From Bactericera cockerelli (taxonomy: Eukaryota > Arthropoda > Insecta > Hemiptera > Triozidae), in NCBI GenBank assembly GCA_024516035.1, contig CM044955.1, positions 18,904,547 to 18,968,546 of the forward strand: a stretch of DNA of 64,000 nucleotides, written 5' to 3'. How positions within the stretch are numbered: position 1 is the first letter of the stretch; each line of letters starts with the position of its first letter. The notes under the pieces were generated by a model. It had not been told where the DNA came from and did no database searches. It saw only the letters and a list, made by a program, of their open reading frames with translations. Both the position numbers and the translations under genes were made by a program. Below, one piece after another: positions 55,500 to 64,000 of this stretch.

Positions 55500-55705
55500 C
55501 TGTCCCGGTAGCTCAGTGATCAAGGTGTCTGCCTGGTAGTGCCTGGTATACCAGAGGTCGCAGGTTCCAAACCCAGCCGGACACGACAAGTTCTCCTCCC
55601 AATTGGGATTTTGACCACACAGTAATACGTCTTGAACTCATTGCTAGAATAATGGGATTTAATAGTCCTAATCGGGCAGCACAATTATGGCAATATTATG
55701 AAGTA
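55500..55705 (+). repeat. tRNA-derived SINE S3
   Basis: GTCCCGGTAGCTCAGTGATC (A box) and AGAGGTCGCAGGTTCCAAACCC (B box) make a tRNA-like head, with an internal duplication GCCTGGTAGTGCCTGGTATA. The body GAATAATGGGATTTAATAGT-CCTAATCGGGCAGC follows. The body is also at 56025-56135, and the head and part of the body in reverse at 57325-57485. Confidence 0.65.
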
Positions 55706-55734
55706 GGTATTATTATTATGATTCCATATGATAT

Positions 55735-55885
55735 GCTTATCCTGGATACAAGAAAATCCTCGATATAAAAGAACAATTTCCAGGTCCAATTTAACTCTCT
55801 ATAAGGTAAAATAACCTCTTTATAAGCGAAAAAAATTGAAGTCCCTTGAGTTCTTTTATATCCAGGTTCGACCGTATAATTGCAA
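55735..55885. mobile_element. Possible Tigger-like MITE remnant
   Basis: TATCCTGGATACAAGAAAAT-CCTCGATATAAAAGAAC and GTTCTTTTATATCCAGGTTC-GACCGTATA are partly complementary and recall the ...TCGATTATCC termini of pogo-like elements. Weak. Confidence 0.3.
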
Positions 55886-56024
55886 GTTTGTACCTCAGCA
55901 AAAGCTGAATTGGATTAATATTTATGATACCTAGTATTTAATTTTCTGTATTATGATAATTTGTTTTTGTACAATGTCATAAATTAATCCAAATATAGGT
56001 TTATTATTTGTACATGACATGTTA

Positions 56025-56135
56025 TCCTCCCTTTTGGGATTTTTACCATTTACTAATGCCTCTTGGGCTTACTGCTGGAATAATAGGACTAACTTGTCCT
56101 GATTGGGCAGTATAAATAAGGCGATATTACTATTA
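56025..56135 (+). repeat. SINE S3, 3' part only
   Basis: CTCCCTTTTGGGATTTTTACC, GGCTTACTGCTGGAATAATAGGAC and GTCCTGATTGGGCAG match the body of 55500-55705. Confidence 0.5.
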
Positions 56136-56379
56136 TTAATATTATTTATTTTGGTGCATTGGACAGTGTAAACGTGTTGATAGAGTAGTTCAGGTAATGT
56201 TTAGAAGAACATTGACCTCTCCTGCTCTGTTGATGATATCACTGGAATCTATTGTGATCGAATTCGGCGCAGGAATCTCTGAAAATTAAATCAAGTTTAC
56301 AGTAGTTGAATGAATCTTAATATTACAGTCGAACTTATTATTAACAGCTTTTTTTAAATTTAAAGATGAAACTGCTTTT

Positions 56380-56500
56380 TTATTTCGTAGCCATGAAATA
56401 GCAGCTACTGTAGACGCTTGTGGTCTGTGTTGTAGCTTGCTCTTCCGGCTGAGAAATACACCGGTAAGTACGGAAATCCTCAGGTTAATATTTATTCGCG
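56380..56500 (-). pseudogene. Broken duplicate of the Ig exon fused to repeat R3
   Basis: The minus strand at about 56449-56490 encodes PEDFRTYRCISQP, one change from PEDFGTYRCISQP of the intact exon (56842-57017). A TAA lies directly upstream and the flank is repeat R3 (56385-56440), as for the intact exon. This looks like a small duplication of exon end plus repeat that has lost coding function. Confidence 0.6.
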
Positions 56501-56709
56501 CCAGTAATCGAACCAGCTTGGATTTGAAGGGACTTGGACATTGGATCTGGGCGTCCATATAATCTTCTCACCACCGTGATTAGGTATCTGTGCCTATCTC
56601 ACGGACACGGAATTATAATTATTATTATCAAACCCGCTAAAATACCATCTTAAATATTAGTAACTAGGCTCGGTGAGTTCCAAAAAATTTTTTTTTTTTT
56701 TTAATTTAA

Positions 56710-56841
56710 AGATGAGTGTTTCACAGTCTTTTTATATTTTGTAGTCATGAAACAGTAGGTACTGGAGTCACTTGTGGTCTGTATTGCATCTTGCCCGTTC
56801 CTTAGTATGCCCATCAGAGGATGGGCGAGAAGATGACTCAC
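56710..56841 (+). repeat. Repeat R3 abutting the Ig exon donor
   Basis: GATGAGTGTTTCACAGTCTT...GTAGTCATGAAACAGTAGGT...AGGATGGGCGAGAAGATGAC. The repeat runs right up to the exon edge, so the minus-strand donor GTGAGTCATC lies in or next to repeat-derived sequence. Confidence 0.55.
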
Positions 56842-57728
56842 CAAACAGTTGGATCATCTGAGTGGTCTGGCCCTGCACCCCGGGCTGAGATATACACCGG
56901 TAAGTGCCAAAGTCTTCGGGTTCCAGATGCTTGATCTCGAGTCTCATGGTGGTCTTGTACTCATCTGGCTCGTCCTGGAACTCTGAGTGGTTGTAGTAGT
57001 ACTTGTTGGTGTTCATGCTGCAAGGTGGAATTTAGGGCCAAATTATTGGACTAAGCTCGAAATTAATTGACATAAAACCAACTAGGCGCCGCGTCGGTAC
57101 GGCTGCGAAATCTACCTGCCATAAAGATTTTTTTAAAAATAATTTCAATGCTAAAGTACGAAAGAAGTCTTTTAAAATTAATTGACAAGATCGATAACTT
57201 AACTCAATGCTTAGCATCGGTTTTCCCCATCTTAGTGCGAAATTAATAGACGTTTTTGTAATACCTCTGTGGCGTTACAAACCAACAGAACTCTACGCTA
57301 CCTGAATGTGTGAAAGAGCTCACTATGTGAGAATACCGCCGTCATTGCCGAATTAAGACTATTAAGTCCCATTATTCCAGCAGTAAGACGAAGACATATT
57401 ATTGTGCGGTAAAATACCGGGTTTTCGAACCCGCGACCTCTGGATTACCAGACCGCCGCCTTTACCACTGAGTTACCGGGACAGACAGGTTTATAAGGCT
57501 TTAAAGGCCTTAACCAATTCGACCATAAATCCATGTACAGTAAATAAATATACCTTGGCAGAATCATCCTGTGGCCAAACGCCCAATACTGGAACTGTCT
57601 CTTATTCTCCACCTTCCTGTTGAACTCCCAGTGGTTTGAGTATTTGTTGACCCTGGTATGGCATTCCAGGGTCACATTTGACCCTAGTAGTGACCCTATG
57701 ACATCATACGTGACCCACCATTCCTCGA
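56842..57728 (-). CDS. Ig-superfamily cell-surface protein (lachesin/DIP-like), one Ig domain in two exons, partial
   Basis: Exons on the minus strand: 57728-57554 (acceptor TTCTAATTTCAG, donor GTATAT) and 57017-56842 (acceptor CACCTTGCAG, donor GTGAGT). They join in phase within a Ser codon. The product carries one V/I-type Ig domain: WWVTYDVIGSLLGSNVTLEC supplies the first Cys and LEIKHLEPEDFGTYRC the second, with the EDFGxYxC signature. DEPDEYKTTMRLEI before it is typical of the third Ig domain of insect lachesin and DIP proteins, which are neuronal adhesion molecules (family knowledge). The RxILPS-MNTNKYYYNHS loop is unusual. Exon 57728 starts in phase 1 and exon 56842 ends in phase 1, so coding exons are missing on both sides. 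Signal peptide and other Ig domains are not in view. Confidence 0.7.
57325..57485 (-). repeat. tRNA-derived SINE S3, reverse, inside the Ig gene intron
   Basis: On the minus strand: CCCGGTAACTCAGTGGTAAAGG, a GGTCTGGTAATCCAGAGGTC anticodon-arm-like part and CGCGGGTTCGAAAACCCGG (B box). It is close to a real tRNA shape but continues into the S3 body, so it is a SINE. Confidence 0.65.
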
Positions 57729-58089
57729 CTGAAATTAGAAGATGTTATAAATTCATCAAAGTGTAACAAATTATTTATTAATAATATGAGACTAGGATTC
57801 ATTGTCATCTGGACTAATGATACTCACAAGGTTTAAAGCTTGACTTGTCTTAGTTGACTATATCATAGACTTAACAAGATTTAGAGAGCAGAGACTAGTT
57901 TCTTCCTCATTTGGACTCATAATATTATTTTTGTAAAAGAAGATATTTTTTCCTGTTGAACTCCCAGTAATTTATCATTTTTGTTGTTGGCATTTTGCTT
58001 TTCGAGTCGGAGGTTTTACCCTCCAGACACTGGAACAGCTACACTCATTAGCATCACCCACCTTGGTTGGGCCGGGAATAGTCAGCGTC

Positions 58090-58345
58090 TAAGGATGAGT
58101 GTTTCACAGCCTTTTTTATTTCGTAGCTATGAAACAGGAGCTACTGTAGACGCTTGTGGTCTGTGTTGTAGCCTGCCCATCCCGTAGTATGCCTCCATTC
58201 TGATACTTCCCATTTAGGTGTTGGGTCAACACGAGCGCACCGAAAGGTGTCTCTTACAAACAACTGTAATAATTTTTTGTCGGCGCGGGATTTCTTCCGC
58301 ATGGCAAGCGAGTTTTTAACCACTGAGCTGTTTTCTACCACCGAA
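58090..58345 (+). repeat. Repeat R3 copy
   Basis: GATGAGTGTTTCACAGCCTT...GTAGCTATGAAACAGGAGCT...GGTGTTGGGTCAACACGAGC...CATGGCAAGCGAG. Lies in the presumed Ig gene 5' intron or flank. Confidence 0.65.
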
Positions 58346-58384
58346 CCCTCAGAGTCTTATTATTATGTGGTCATAATAATAAAC

Positions 58385-58490
58385 TCAAATTAATGAGTAA
58401 AATTCATGCATTGGGTAAGATTCGAACCAACGAATCCCTACGCTACCTGGATTACCAGACTAGTGCGTTAACCACTTGACTGTGCACAGT
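58385..58490 (-). repeat. tRNA-like SINE fragment, reverse
   Basis: GTAAGATTCGAACCAACGAATC (reverse B box) and CTGGATTACCAGACTAGTGCGTTAACCAC (reverse anticodon arm). Short. Confidence 0.4.
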
Positions 58491-58569
58491 CCATTATCGA
58501 TATTCATTATTTCATTGCCATTAGATCTTGAGGAAACACAAAGATAAAAGATAAAGAGCTAGTTATGTG

Positions 58570-58857
58570 TGTTATAATGTCACAATTTTTAGCGGGTAGC
58601 ATCGATATTACGAGAACTAATGCTAATGCACCATATCTCCAACCAACCGTCATATTGCATTATCTATCTCGTAATGCCGCCACTGGTCGTTGCCTACTCT
58701 ACACCTACCCCAATCGTCCTCACGAGGCTAGGGTAGGCCCCGACATCCAAAGTACAGAGCCGAAAAAATTCCGACCCCGCCGGGATTCGAACCCGGGTCA
58801 CCTTGAGCCCGGATGCAAGCCGAGCATGCTACCGCCAGGCCAAATGACTACTTAGAC
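58570..58857 (-). repeat. SINE S1, reverse
   Basis: CCGCCGGGATTCGAACCCGGGTCAC (reverse B box), CCTCACGAGGCTAGGGTAGGCCCC and AGGCCAAATGACTAC. The body GGTAGCATCGATATTACGAG is diverged. Confidence 0.6.
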
Positions 58858-59074
58858 TTTAGAGGAAACACAAGAAGTGGATGCTGTGAGTTCAGGGTTC
58901 TCTTTAAGTTGAAAACTTTTCTGATCTTGAAAATTTAATCACCTCAATTACCCACACTAATTTTATATGGAAGTATTTATGGTACTATGGTATAGATAAT
59001 AAACATTATAGGTACCATGGGTCTGGGCTTAATAACTTTGTGCTATGCCCTTACTAGATTTAATATATAATTAT

Positions 59075-60782
59075 AATATGGTACCATGTATACCTAAATC
59101 AGTGAGATAAATAATGAAAAATAATTGAAATAATTTGGCAGCTAGGTTACCAGTTTTTTTTTTATTACCTAATTTAGGTTTAACGTCGCTTTCAACTGTA
59201 TGGTCATATTATCACGACGGGTGAGTTACACTCCAGGAAACACATCTTCACCTCGCTGGACGTTGCTCAACTTCGATGATCCTACAAGAACCGGTGCATT
59301 CAACTATAATAATTATATATCTTTGAACAAAAGCCTAGAGAAAATAGAACCTTTAATAATGTTACTGTACATAATTATTTGATTTATGTAGCCATATGCA
59401 TATTGCATACACATGTACCTACCTAGAATATTATTGTGTAGTACACAATACCTACTCATGTCCAGATGTTTAAGTAGATAATAACAATACAAAAAAAAAA
59501 ACAATATGTGTGCTTGTAAAAAAACTTGATGATTCATGAATTTTTTTTTATTTTTTATCACTGATGATAATATCTGTGTACTCTGTACTCATGTTAATTT
59601 CCTCTCAACTGAAATTGCTGTCCTTGGCTCCACTTAATTTTAAGTTCATTGTTGAACATGTAAAAGAAGGAATAAGGAAATTGATCTGAGGAACAGAGGA
59701 TTTGCATTAGCTTATCTTTAGTTATGTTGCGTAGAAACTTTAGTAAAAAAAAAAAAATTATATATAATATGGTACCATGTATACCTTAATCAGTGAGATA
59801 AATAATGAAAAATAATTGAAATAATTTGGCAGCTAGGTTACCAGTTTTTTTTTATTACCTAATTTAGGTTTAACGTCGCTTTCAACTGTATGGTCATATT
59901 ATCACGACGGGTGAGTTACACTCCAGGAAACACATCTTCACCTCGCTGGACGTTGCTCAACTTCGATGATCCTACAAGAACCGGTGCATTCAACTATAAT
60001 AATTATATATCTTTGAACAAAAGCCTAGAGAAAATAGAACCTTTAATAATGTTACTGTACATAATTATTTGACTTATGTAGCCATATGCATATTGCATAC
60101 ACATGTACCTACCTAGAATATTATTGTGTAGTACACAATACCTACTCATGTCCAGATGTTTAAGTAGATAATAACAATAAAAAAAAAAAAAAACGCTTGC
60201 ATACGAGTCTGCAACCATTTCGACATTTTCATCTTTACTATTCAAGGTCCAAAACCCAACTGACCAAATTTCGTATTGTGCGCATGACACACACTTTCCC
60301 TCTTCTCTTAGGGTTGCAATATCGAAACGAAAATATCGATATTAGGTATATCGATAATATCGAAACCATAATATCGATATCCGATATTAGAAGACTTCTC
60401 TCCCTTTACAATTCGATATTTCGTTACATAATATCGTTACATAATATCGTTACATAATTTCGTTACACAATTTCGTCACATAATTTTGGTTATGTGCCAG
60501 AGCAAAGACATGAAAATGTCAAAAAACAATATGTGTGCTTGTAAAAAAATTTGATGATTCATGAATTTTTTTTTATTTTTTATCACTGATGATAATATCT
60601 GTGTACTCTGTACTCATGTTAATTTCCTCTCAACTGAAATTGCTGTCCTTGGCTCCGCTTAATTTTAAGTTCATTGTTGAACATGTAAAAGAAGGAATAA
60701 GGAAATTGATCTGAGGAACACAGGATTTGCATTAGCTTATCTTTAGTGTTGTTGCGTAGAAACTTTAGTAAAAAAAAAAAAA
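59075..60782 (+). repeat. 691-bp tandem duplication; second copy carries a 334-bp insertion
   Basis: GGTACCATGTATACC occurs at 59080 and 59771, and ACAATATGTGTGCTTG at 59501 and 60526. Copies differ by only a few bases by eye. Each contains a 5S-derived SINE piece (59173-59305, 59864-59997). The offset grows from 691 to 1025 after an insertion at about 60190-60523 in the second copy. Confidence 0.85.
60190..60523 (+). mobile_element. 334-bp insertion with ATATCGAT and CGTTACATAAT repeats
   Basis: Present only in the second copy of the duplication, inserted in an A-tract. Contains AATATCGATATTAGG, repeated ATATCG words (60315-60415) and four tandem CGTTACATAAT-like units (60422-60483). No ORF. 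Whether this is a mobile element or an expanded unit is undecided. Confidence 0.5.
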
Positions 60783-61510
60783 TACACTCACACAAATACA
60801 AACAGACCATTTGATAATTATTACTTTTTTGGTATCAGCTGAGTCAGGAGATTCTAATCTGTCCAGAATATTATCTTCAGCTCAATTTCGTAAAAAAGGA
60901 CCGTAAGTAATACTTCCTATACTTTTCAGGTAAAAATAAAAAAACTTACATGAATTGACTTTATCCAAGCTCATCCAAAAAAAAACAGCACACTAACCCA
61001 AATCACTGTATTACGCTTCATAGCTCACTTTTATAGTGCACTCACAAAACTCTACGGTGAATTCTTTTTAGATTACTGGTTATAGAAAATAAAAAAAAGA
61101 CGAAATTCAATACTTTCTAAACTATATTACAATTTGAATGGATAAACTATGTAAATGGCAGAAAGTAAACCGTTGATAACTAATTATCTCTTAAAATTTA
61201 TTTTTGTTAGAAAGTAAAATTATAGAAACTAAGAAACTATAATGGAAGGAAACTTTAATATACAAGTTTTGGATTTAAATGAGTGAATACATAAAAGATG
61301 CGTAATAGATTATAGGTAAGCAGTTGAACTGAATCATTTAGTAAGAGGGGCGGATTCATATATCACAACATAACTGCACGCACATGCTAGTTGTAGATCA
61401 GGGAGATGGCACTTCCTGCTAGTGGGTCTCACCTATGATGTTGTCACTGGATTTATCCAGAGGGGAACTGCGGGTACATTCCCATATACATCCTACTTAC
61501 AAAGTTAGCA
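60783..61510. other. Intergenic, nothing recognised
   Basis: AT-rich, no ORF of interest, no repeat shared within the window that I can see. Confidence 0.3.
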
Positions 61511-61512
61511 TT

Positions 61513-61705
61513 AGTCGACCTCCGTGGCTCAGTGGTTAAGAGCATTGGTTACTGACCCAGAGGTTGCTGGTTCGAATACCGGCCGGAGCGGAAAATTGTG
61601 ACCGAGTTTTTCCGTTTCCGGAAACGAATGGGTGTAAAGTAAAAGTGACCTGAAATAATGCGAAAGCGGTTCCGGGACACACTTACTTTATATATAATAA
61701 AAAAA
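61513..61705 (+). repeat. tRNA-derived SINE S4
   Basis: GACCTCCGTGGCTCAGTGGTTAAGAGC (A box) and GAGGTTGCTGGTTCGAATACCGGCC (B box) make a good tRNA-like head. The body GAAACGAATGGGTGTAAAGT and a tail ending in TATATATAATAAAAAAAAG follow, so it is a SINE rather than a tRNA gene. Confidence 0.65.
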
Positions 61706-61999
61706 AGTTTCGTCTAAATTCTATATCACCCCACCTAGATCCAGATATACCTATTTTTCATATTAGTTACATTATATAGGTCAGTTTTGAAAAGAATATT
61801 TTACTAATTGAGTCCTTGTCTCAGATAACTTCAGATACTAACGAGACGTAGCAAAAAAATTAGAGAATTTTTTTAATACAAAATAAAACACAAAATTTCC
61901 GATGTCTACGAGTATATTCTGCACTGAATATATATGTGCTAAGGATATTTTCAATCTGTGTAATTGCTTTAATTGAATAATTATTTCAGTTTTAATCTT

Positions 62000-62130
62000 C
62001 TCGGTGGCACGTTGAATACATCACTTGAACCAGTTCTCATTCTGTCTCTGAAGTTAAGAGACGTCCAGCAAGGTAAGGACTTGGATGGGTGACCATTCAA
62101 ATCCGAACCTTTGTGATGCCTTTTTTTACG
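62000..62130 (+). repeat. 5S-derived SINE, forward
   Basis: GGCACGTTGAATACATCAC, CCAGTTCTCAT, TGAAGTTAAGAGACGTCC and AAGGACTTGGATGGGTGACC follow the order of insect 5S rRNA from end to end with small insertions. The copy that best shows the 5S origin. Confidence 0.7.
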
Positions 62131-62384
62131 AGGGGAAATTTTTATCAATCAAATTATAAACCTGATACGTTAAAATAGCTGAAAAATCAAGCCCCAGCAA
62201 TAACATCAGGAGCAAACTGCCTTTGTGACAGAAAGATTTCTGCCATTTTTAATAGTTAAGAATAATAGGTTCTGAAGATTAAAACCAATTCGTGATACCA
62301 ATACTACCATACATATAGAAATCCTTGTTGTATTGGATTATTAAACTTTCTGTAGTTACAAAATGTACATTACAAAAAAATATA

Positions 62385-62715
62385 TAGCTCAAAATAAATG
62401 CCAAATTCGTAATCAGCACTTCAAAATCATTAAATTTGATATGTCACAATCCCCATCTAGGATGAAAAATAAAAAAAGTTAGTCAAAGGTACATAAAATT
62501 AATTTCCAGACCAAACTTCAAAGAGGCTCTTACTGTTCTCGAGATATCCTGTTCACAGACAGACAGACAGACGCACGGACCAATGGCTGAAAACAACTTT
62601 TTTGGTAACCTGAGGCTAAGATTCGTCCAGAAATGTAAAAACCAAGGTAGGTCAAATTTTCGACGAATACAACACTTTTCTTATATGGGATAAGTAGGTA
62701 TTAGGTAAAGTAAAA
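62385..62715 (-). mobile_element. Element F3, reverse, internally deleted
   Basis: AAATTCGTAATCAGCACTTC...GTCACAATCCCCATCTAGGA, then a jump to CTCGAGATATCCTGTTCACA-GACAGACAGACAGACGC and the CGACGAATACAACACTTTTC end. The GCGGCC core is missing. Confidence 0.55.
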
Positions 62716-63565
62716 AATCTTGGGCGGCTAGTGTTCGAAGAAATAGCATGAATGAGCTCGCGGGACAACAAAAGTGGTGGCCCGCGGTCCAGAATTTTCA
62801 AGTCCCCTGCTTTAGTCCTTAGCCGCACCGGCGCCGGCAGTATGAATATGAACGAAGTAATTGCAATTGTAATTGTAGGTAGTGTATTCAACATATCATC
62901 GATTCTGGCTAACCTCGATTTTAAGATCATTAGATCAGTTAATATTCCTCTCTGTCCTTGATGGGTTATAATTCACAGAATATTCGATTGTTTCCAATTC
63001 AAGAGCACATGCATTTATTCTTTAGCTTAAACATATAATTATTTTTATATCTGGAATTGTTGAGTACCTTCCTAAACAAAAATAAAGTCTATCGTAAACC
63101 GGAATTTTCTAAGCTAAATTTTACATCATAAACCTCTCTGTTAAATATAGACTCAGTAGAGCATGTATTGAAGTAATGTTTGTAAATAAAGATTTTTCAT
63201 TAGTAAGTTGTTAGTCATAAAAAATGTACGAAATAAAAATGCACTAATCCCTATTATGCAGATTTTTTTTTCAAGTTCATTTGATGAATAAATAAGATAC
63301 TTGTTTTTTTCTCTCAACGTAAATCATGTCCGGAAATAAACTTGGGTAGAAGTAGAATCGAATATCTGAAGTTCCTTTGAAAAGAAGAGTAGGTAAGTGG
63401 GCGTCTACAACGAGGACCCTGACCCTATACCCTATACCCTACACGCTCGAACCTAGACCCTGGTATACCTACAGCTCGATATAAAATTATTATATGAAAT
63501 GAAACTACCCTACAAAATAAGAGGACTGTATCCCATTAGTGTGGGGTAGTAGCATCAGAAAATTA
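62716..63565. other. Intergenic, nothing recognised
   Basis: Includes a short CCCTATACCCTATACCCTA stretch near 63421-63445, too short to call telomeric. No gene seen. Confidence 0.3.
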
Positions 63566-63569
63566 TGTA

Positions 63570-63770
63570 GCCTCCGTGACGTAACGGTTGTGACTAAGTA
63601 GTACTGCCCGTAGTCCAGAGATCCTGAGTTTGATCCCCCGAGTTTTCACACAGAAAATTCTGTTACCTCCGTACATGTGAGGCTGGCATTTCCGGCCCTA
63701 CCCAGGCTGGGTGAGGTTAATGTGGGTAGCTGGTACGATTCCCACTGAATGGGGGGTAATACCGTCCTAA
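63570..63770 (+). repeat. tRNA-derived SINE S2, forward
   Basis: GCCTCCGTGACGTAACGGTTGTGAC (A box), GAGATCCTGAGTTTGATCCCC (B box) and GTGAGGCTGGCATTTCCGGC-CCTACCCAGGCTGGG. Confidence 0.65.
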
Positions 63771-63902
63771 TCTTCTTCTTCTTTTACTCTGTCTTATCCC
63801 GCTCAAGCAGGGTCGACGTTGTTCAACCTCATGGTTGAGGTTGATTGGTTTTGGCACATTTTTTTACGGCTGGATGCCTTCCTGACGCCAACGATTCTAT
63901 TT

Positions 63903-64000
63903 GATTTAACGTCCTGGATTAGGACGGGGGTTTTAACCTCCATTCGCTGGGAATCGTACCAGCTACTAACATTAACCTCACCCAGCCTGGGTAGGGCCGG
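63903..64000 (-). repeat. SINE S2 body, reverse, cut by the window end
   Basis: GATTAGGACGGGGGTTTTAACCTCCATTCGCTGG and CCTCACCCAGCCTGGGTAGGGCCGG. It lies inverted to the 63570 copy, so the pair could form a long hairpin. Confidence 0.55.

Noticed and set aside
57415..57485. Possible tRNA gene on the minus strand
   Set aside because: A and B boxes are good, but the sequence continues into the S3 SINE body and other copies share that body.
61513..61590. Possible tRNA gene on the plus strand
   Set aside because: tRNA-like head of a SINE; an extended non-tRNA body and an A-rich tail follow, and the acceptor stem does not close convincingly.
62000..62130. Possible functional 5S rRNA gene
   Set aside because: Has internal insertions and lacks several conserved 5S positions; other copies are clearly SINE-like with a shared tail.
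63415..63450. CCCTATACCCTATACCC run as telomeric DNA
   Set aside because: Only about three imperfect units, not the TTAGG-type repeat of insects.
1..64000. CRISPR arrays, operons, bacterial-type promoters
   Set aside because: None seen; spliced genes and SINEs show this is animal nuclear DNA. The tandem repeats present lack the regular spacer pattern of CRISPR.

Overview
The window is a repeat-rich, AT-rich stretch of an animal nuclear genome, most likely an insect (possibly a hemipteran; the sequence does not settle the order). It has multi-exon genes with GT-AG introns, animal-specific proteins (anoctamin-8, VPS33B, NAA50), a lachesin/DIP-like immunoglobulin gene, a TRBP/Loquacious/R2D2-like dsRNA-binding gene, and dense tRNA- and 5S-derived SINEs, MITEs, foldback elements, mini-Helitrons and LINE tails. 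One run of 100 N is a scaffold gap (37572-37671). All exon joins below were made by eye from ORFs, splice-site sequence and reading-frame phase; there is no transcript evidence.

Layout. 1-8210 (minus strand): eight exons for the N-terminal 434 residues of an anoctamin-8-type TMEM16 protein; its C-terminal half lies beyond the left edge. 8211-19943: gene-poor, filled with MITEs, SINEs, LINE relics, a mini-Helitron, and a perfect 209-bp tandem duplication that carries a possible small coding exon. 19944-28704 (plus): a six-exon gene for an 804-residue protein with six dsRNA-binding domains. The last two resemble TRBP/Loquacious domain 2 and the C-terminal Dicer-binding type of domain; the first four look like exon duplications. 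This is the most interesting object in the window. 30655-33116 (plus): a two-exon C2H2 zinc-finger reading frame. 34775-35266 (minus): NAA50, intronless across its coding region. 35.3-51.3 kb: repeats, including nested insertions. 51332-54202 (plus): a complete two-exon VPS33B. 54432-57728 (minus): two or three exons of an Ig-superfamily cell-surface gene, with a broken extra copy of one Ig exon. 57.7-64 kb: SINEs and a 691-bp tandem duplication, one copy of which holds a 334-bp insertion.

The genes are unrelated housekeeping, membrane-traffic, cell-adhesion and RNA-silencing-type genes with no operon-like logic. The biological interest lies in the expanded dsRNA-binding gene and in the many well-delimited mobile elements, several with visible termini and target-site duplications.
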